Virus record (IMG/VR): IMGVR_UViG_3300047550_000285
Location: 1 to 24,480 of that record
Length of the DNA: 24,480 bases
Source of the DNA: a virus
Direction: 5' to 3' (one strand)
Shown: in pieces, positions 22,058 to 24,480 of the stretch
Position numbering within the stretch: the stretch's first letter is position 1
How the letters are laid out: every line of letters starts with the position of its first letter
Notes under the pieces: model-generated
What the model saw: only the letters and a program-made list of their open reading frames with translations
What the model was told of the DNA's origin: nothing
Database searches by the model: none
Made by a program: the position numbers and the translations under genes

Positions 22058-22891
22058 TTACTTCTTGGCCCACTTCTTAACAAGATCAGATACTTCCTCC
22101 GGCGCACCTGCCGCAGATTTCTTAGATTCTTGTTTTACAGGCTCCTCAGTTTCAACAGCAGGCTCTTCTTCGCTTTCGGTTTCAGACTGATAAACAGTTA
22201 ACTTAATTGCGCTTTCAGCAGCCAAGCTCTTGCCCTGACGACGGACAGTCTCCCAGTCCTCCGGCGAAATTGCACCAGCGGGTGAGAACAGAAGCCGTGG
22301 GGTAGGCGACTTAGTATCAAACTGCATTTTGGTGATAACCGCACCAGCACTTACGTTGTGAGATGCAAGCATCTGAACATACGGACGGAAAGGCCAACGA
22401 CTGTTATCTTCCTTGCCGAATGATGATGTAGCAGGTAACACCAACTGATACACATTGCCATCCAACTGACCCGGCAAAGCAACCGCAGTACGCCATGACA
22501 AACGGCAAGCTGTGCCTGTACCACCCTGACCTGAACCTTTAACGCTGTTCGGGCATGAATCGCACGAACTAGCGGGAGGCTCTTTTACTGCCGGATCGGG
22601 GGTTTTGGCATCAGCAGACCAACAGGTCGGAGATACACGATCACCTTCCTTGTATGCCTTGGAATACCAAGTACGGGACGCATTGTGCGCCATCTTTACA
22701 AAGACAACATTCATCGAACGATCTTCGTTAACGGCCTGTTCTTTTCCGTTAACCATCATCCGAAATACGCCACCTTTGATAGAGATACGCTTGCTACCAA
22801 GACCACCTGCTACTGCGGCAGTATCTTCATCAAGGCCCGTACCGATAATTGCGGGATTGTTTTGCAGGATTGTTGCTAACTCATTACTCAT
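22058..22891 (-). CDS. Conserved-looking phage Cys protein, possible ssDNA-binding protein
   Basis: 277 residues with a strong ribosome site (AAAGGAG before ATG 22891). The N-terminal part carries KRISIKGGVFRMMVNGKE (34-51) and beta-strand segments (MNVVFVKMA, SRTWYSK). Four cysteines, C90, C110, C113 and C129, are spaced like a possible zinc site, with CDSCPNSVKGSGQGGTGTAC in between. VYQLVLPATSSFGKED follows. The C-terminus (about 235-277) is Glu-rich, then ends KKWAKK, so it looks disordered and partly acidic like SSB tails. I recall this family from aquatic podovirus genomes as hypothetical. Location between SNF2 helicase and primase suggests a replication role, and single-strand binding is my best guess. 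No catalytic motif is seen. Confidence 0.7.
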   Translation of the reverse strand: MSNELATILQNNPAIIGTGLDEDTAAVAGGLGSKRISIKGGVFRMMVNGKEQAVNEDRSMNVVFVKMAHNASRTWYSKAYKEGDRVSPTCWSADAKTPDPAVKEPPASSCDSCPNSVKGSGQGGTGTACRLSWRTAVALPGQLDGNVYQLVLPATSSFGKEDNSRWPFRPYVQMLASHNVSAGAVITKMQFDTKSPTPRLLFSPAGAISPEDWETVRRQGKSLAAESAIKLTVYQSETESEEEPAVETEEPVKQESKKSAAGAPEEVSDLVKKWAKK

Positions 22892-22912
22892 GTTGATACT
22901 CCTTTGACTAAA

Positions 22913-23332
22913 TTAAACTAACTCAACTGCGTTCGACTCAACCTTACTAGGTTTGCGAACAACGATTTGGTACTCGCGTACCACATTTACGCCGGGCGGT
23001 AACCCATCTTTCTGCCGCTCTTGCATAAATTCTTCAAAGTTACTTTCATGCACTCGTTTGTGTAACAACTGCGGTGCGTTGTTTTCCACAATGTAACCGT
23101 AAAAAGATTCCCAATCCAATACATGCACTCGTTGTTTGATGCTACGGATTACCGTACCAAAGACTGTGCGAACACTATCCATGTTCTGTTCGTTACAAAT
23201 GTCAATTAATTTTGCTTCGATATTATTCTGAGCAATCTTAAGCGCTTCATCTTTTGATTTGAATTCGCTAGCAAGACGTTCACGTTCAATACGCAAAGCC
23301 ATGTAGTCTTTTGTTAACTCATCTATAGTCAT
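22913..23332 (-). CDS. Hypothetical coiled-coil phage protein of replication operon
   Basis: 139 residues; ATG 23332 overlaps the helicase stop (ATGA) and has GAGG just upstream. Residues 1-45 (LTKDYMALRIERERLASEFK ... IEAKLIDICNEQ) form a long charged helix likely to dimerise. A small alpha/beta part follows: SVRTVFGTVIRSIKQRVHVL, DWESFYGYIVEN, LHKRVHESNFEEFM, then LPPGVNVVREYQIVVRKPSK. The order helix, strand pair, DW-x-x-F, LPPGV, final strand resembles small phage proteins of unknown function in recombination or replication modules, including the general size class of Gam-like nuclease inhibitors. That link is loose. Function is unknown. Translational coupling to the helicase implies stoichiometric expression with it. 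Confidence 0.7.
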   Translation of the reverse strand: MTIDELTKDYMALRIERERLASEFKSKDEALKIAQNNIEAKLIDICNEQNMDSVRTVFGTVIRSIKQRVHVLDWESFYGYIVENNAPQLLHKRVHESNFEEFMQERQKDGLPPGVNVVREYQIVVRKPSKVESNAVELV

Positions 23333-24480
23333 ATAACCTCCTCAATTACGTTGCGATAAAGATCAACTACTTTTTCATGTATGTCCATCTTACCTTCTAG
23401 CATTTTGTACATACGCCGTTCGACTTCTGATCCTTCAAGATGGATCACAGTCATTTTGTTTTTCTGACCTACCCGGTCAATCCTAGCAATACATTGAATG
23501 TATGTCTCGACTGACATCACCGGAGACCAAAAAACAATCGTATCTGCCGCAGTGAGTGTGACGCCGTGTGATGCGGCTTGCGGCTGAATGACAAGTATTC
23601 GCGGATCAGATTGTGTTTGGAATCGGTCAAAGATTGTAGCACGCTGACTCGCACTTACATCGCCATTTATTATCTCGTTAGTGTAACCACTAGTATTGAG
23701 ATAGTCGTGAACTATTTTTATGGTGTGTCGATAGGGAACAAATATCAACACCTTACGACTTGTTTCTTCTAAAACTTCTTTAAGAACATTTAGTCTTGGC
23801 TTGATATCAAATTCTAGAACTTCACCAGAATCGGTATAGATAGCACCGCCCGAAAGCTGAAGTAATTTAGTCAACATTGCGGCGGCGTTTACGGCTGAAA
23901 TTTCTTCGCCTGCGGCTTTGACCAGCATGTCGTTCTTTAATGCCAAGTAATATCTTTGCTGTTGCTGACTGAGTGGTGCGTCTCGGTACTGATACATAAC
24001 GTCCGGTAAGTCTAAGCACTCGTCTTTTGTGAACCGTATTGCGGGTTGCAACACATCAAACACATGCGTTTGTGCGTCTGCTCTAGGGGCCCACTTAAAC
24101 TGACTGATACGCCACATGACTTTGTCACGCCATGAACTAAAAAATTTTGGAACATTAGCCGATCCAAGTAGTTTAGCCAGTCCAAACGCATCCACAGGGG
24201 ATTGAGAAGCAGGTGTCCCCGTTAGCATCCATAGGCCCATGTGCGGTTTAAGTAGGGATCGCATGACTCGCCAACGCTGAGTAGTGGCTGTTTTGTAGGC
24301 ATTTGCTTCGTCGATGACGATTAAGTCAAACATAGCGTTTTCTATGGCGTCTTTGACGATGCCGATTCCGTCGTAATTAATAATTACGAACTCGTAGTCA
24401 CCCTCTATAACTTTTTTACGTTTTTCAGCAGTGCCGTAAGCAACTGCGGCTCTACGGTGCATAGCAGTTTTGAATAAGTC
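23329..24480 (-). CDS. SNF2-type DEAD/DEAH helicase (5' partial)
   Basis: 383 in-frame residues are visible. The frame is open to the window edge (six codons precede the internal ATG at 24462), so the true start and the Walker A motif lie outside. Visible motifs are motif II LIVIDEANAYK (DEAN in place of DEAH), motif III LTGTPAS, then the C-terminal RecA fold with KVLIFVPYRHTIKIV, NGDVSASQR, ILVIQPQAASHGVTLTAADT (motif V) and QCIARIDRVGQ (motif VI, the Q-x-x-x-R-x-x-R-x-G-Q signature of SNF2 ATPases). It is an ATP-dependent DNA translocase, likely in phage replication, recombination or DNA repair. It is the most upstream visible gene of the - strand operon and is coupled to the next gene by an ATGA overlap. 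Confidence 0.92.
   Translation of the reverse strand, partial: DLFKTAMHRRAAVAYGTAEKRKKVIEGDYEFVIINYDGIGIVKDAIENAMFDLIVIDEANAYKTATTQRWRVMRSLLKPHMGLWMLTGTPASQSPVDAFGLAKLLGSANVPKFFSSWRDKVMWRISQFKWAPRADAQTHVFDVLQPAIRFTKDECLDLPDVMYQYRDAPLSQQQQRYYLALKNDMLVKAAGEEISAVNAAAMLTKLLQLSGGAIYTDSGEVLEFDIKPRLNVLKEVLEETSRKVLIFVPYRHTIKIVHDYLNTSGYTNEIINGDVSASQRATIFDRFQTQSDPRILVIQPQAASHGVTLTAADTIVFWSPVMSVETYIQCIARIDRVGQKNKMTVIHLEGSEVERRMYKMLEGKMDIHEKVVDLYRNVIEEVI

Noticed and set aside
22057-22107. GTG start extending the HTH protein by 17 residues
   Set aside because: It would overlap the upstream gene; ATG 22056 sits one base after the upstream stop, as in a coupled operon.
22605-22907. 100-residue + strand open frame with a hydrophobic end over the Cys protein
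   Set aside because: It is antisense to a well-supported gene, in a region with no + strand genes.
1-24480. tRNA, CRISPR array, insertion sequence, integrase or att site
   Set aside because: No cloverleaf pattern, regular repeat-spacer array, transposase or integrase motif was found on reading both strands.

Overview
The window is a compact stretch of a tailed double-stranded DNA phage genome, most likely an uncultured podovirus-like member of the Caudoviricetes. The evidence is a tail fibre with a self-processing chaperone end, a holin/endolysin cassette, a nozzle-like tail protein, a set of very large Gly/Gln/Ala-rich internal (ejection) proteins ending in a 2470-residue polyvalent protein, and an opposing block of phage replication genes. 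Several products (the nozzle-like protein, the 851-residue internal protein, the 277-residue Cys protein, the HTH protein) resemble families I know mainly from marine and freshwater virome contigs. That resemblance is from memory, not a search. There is no integrase, attachment site, tRNA, rRNA, insertion sequence or CRISPR array. Terminase, capsid, portal and polymerase genes must lie outside the window. No gap between genes exceeds about 75 bases.

Layout. From 1 to 18598 everything is on the + strand: the 3' part of a tail fibre gene; a small basic protein with a calcium-loop motif; a tail-anchored coiled-coil protein; a GTA-type holin; a GH24 endolysin; an 844-residue nozzle/stabilisation-type tail protein; a 291-residue virion protein that shares a beta-rich module with it; a 336-residue glycine-zipper protein; a 266-residue protein with DUF4214 and NPDV-type surface-protein modules; a GNAT-like protein; an 851-residue internal protein; and the giant 2470-residue protein with a HEASH zincin motif. 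Many junctions are ATGA or TAATG overlaps, so translation is probably coupled.

From 24480 back to 18595 everything is on the - strand: an SNF2-type helicase (5' end outside the window), a 139-residue coiled-coil protein, a 277-residue Cys-containing protein that may bind DNA, a 105-residue HTH protein, a 963-residue primase-polymerase/helicase fusion, and a 71-residue protein. This is a replication and early-gene operon. The two blocks converge and their stop codons overlap by 4 bp at 18595-18598.

How the genes work together. The - strand block would open and prime the DNA. The + strand block would build the adsorption and ejection apparatus and lyse the cell. The most unusual features are: a candidate hidden transmembrane peptide in the lysis region, reached by a dnaX-like A AAA AAG frameshift site or an internal start; a conserved N-terminal leader duplicated on two internal-protein genes and flanking a DUF4214+GNAT cassette; and a beta module repeated across two neighbouring virion genes.
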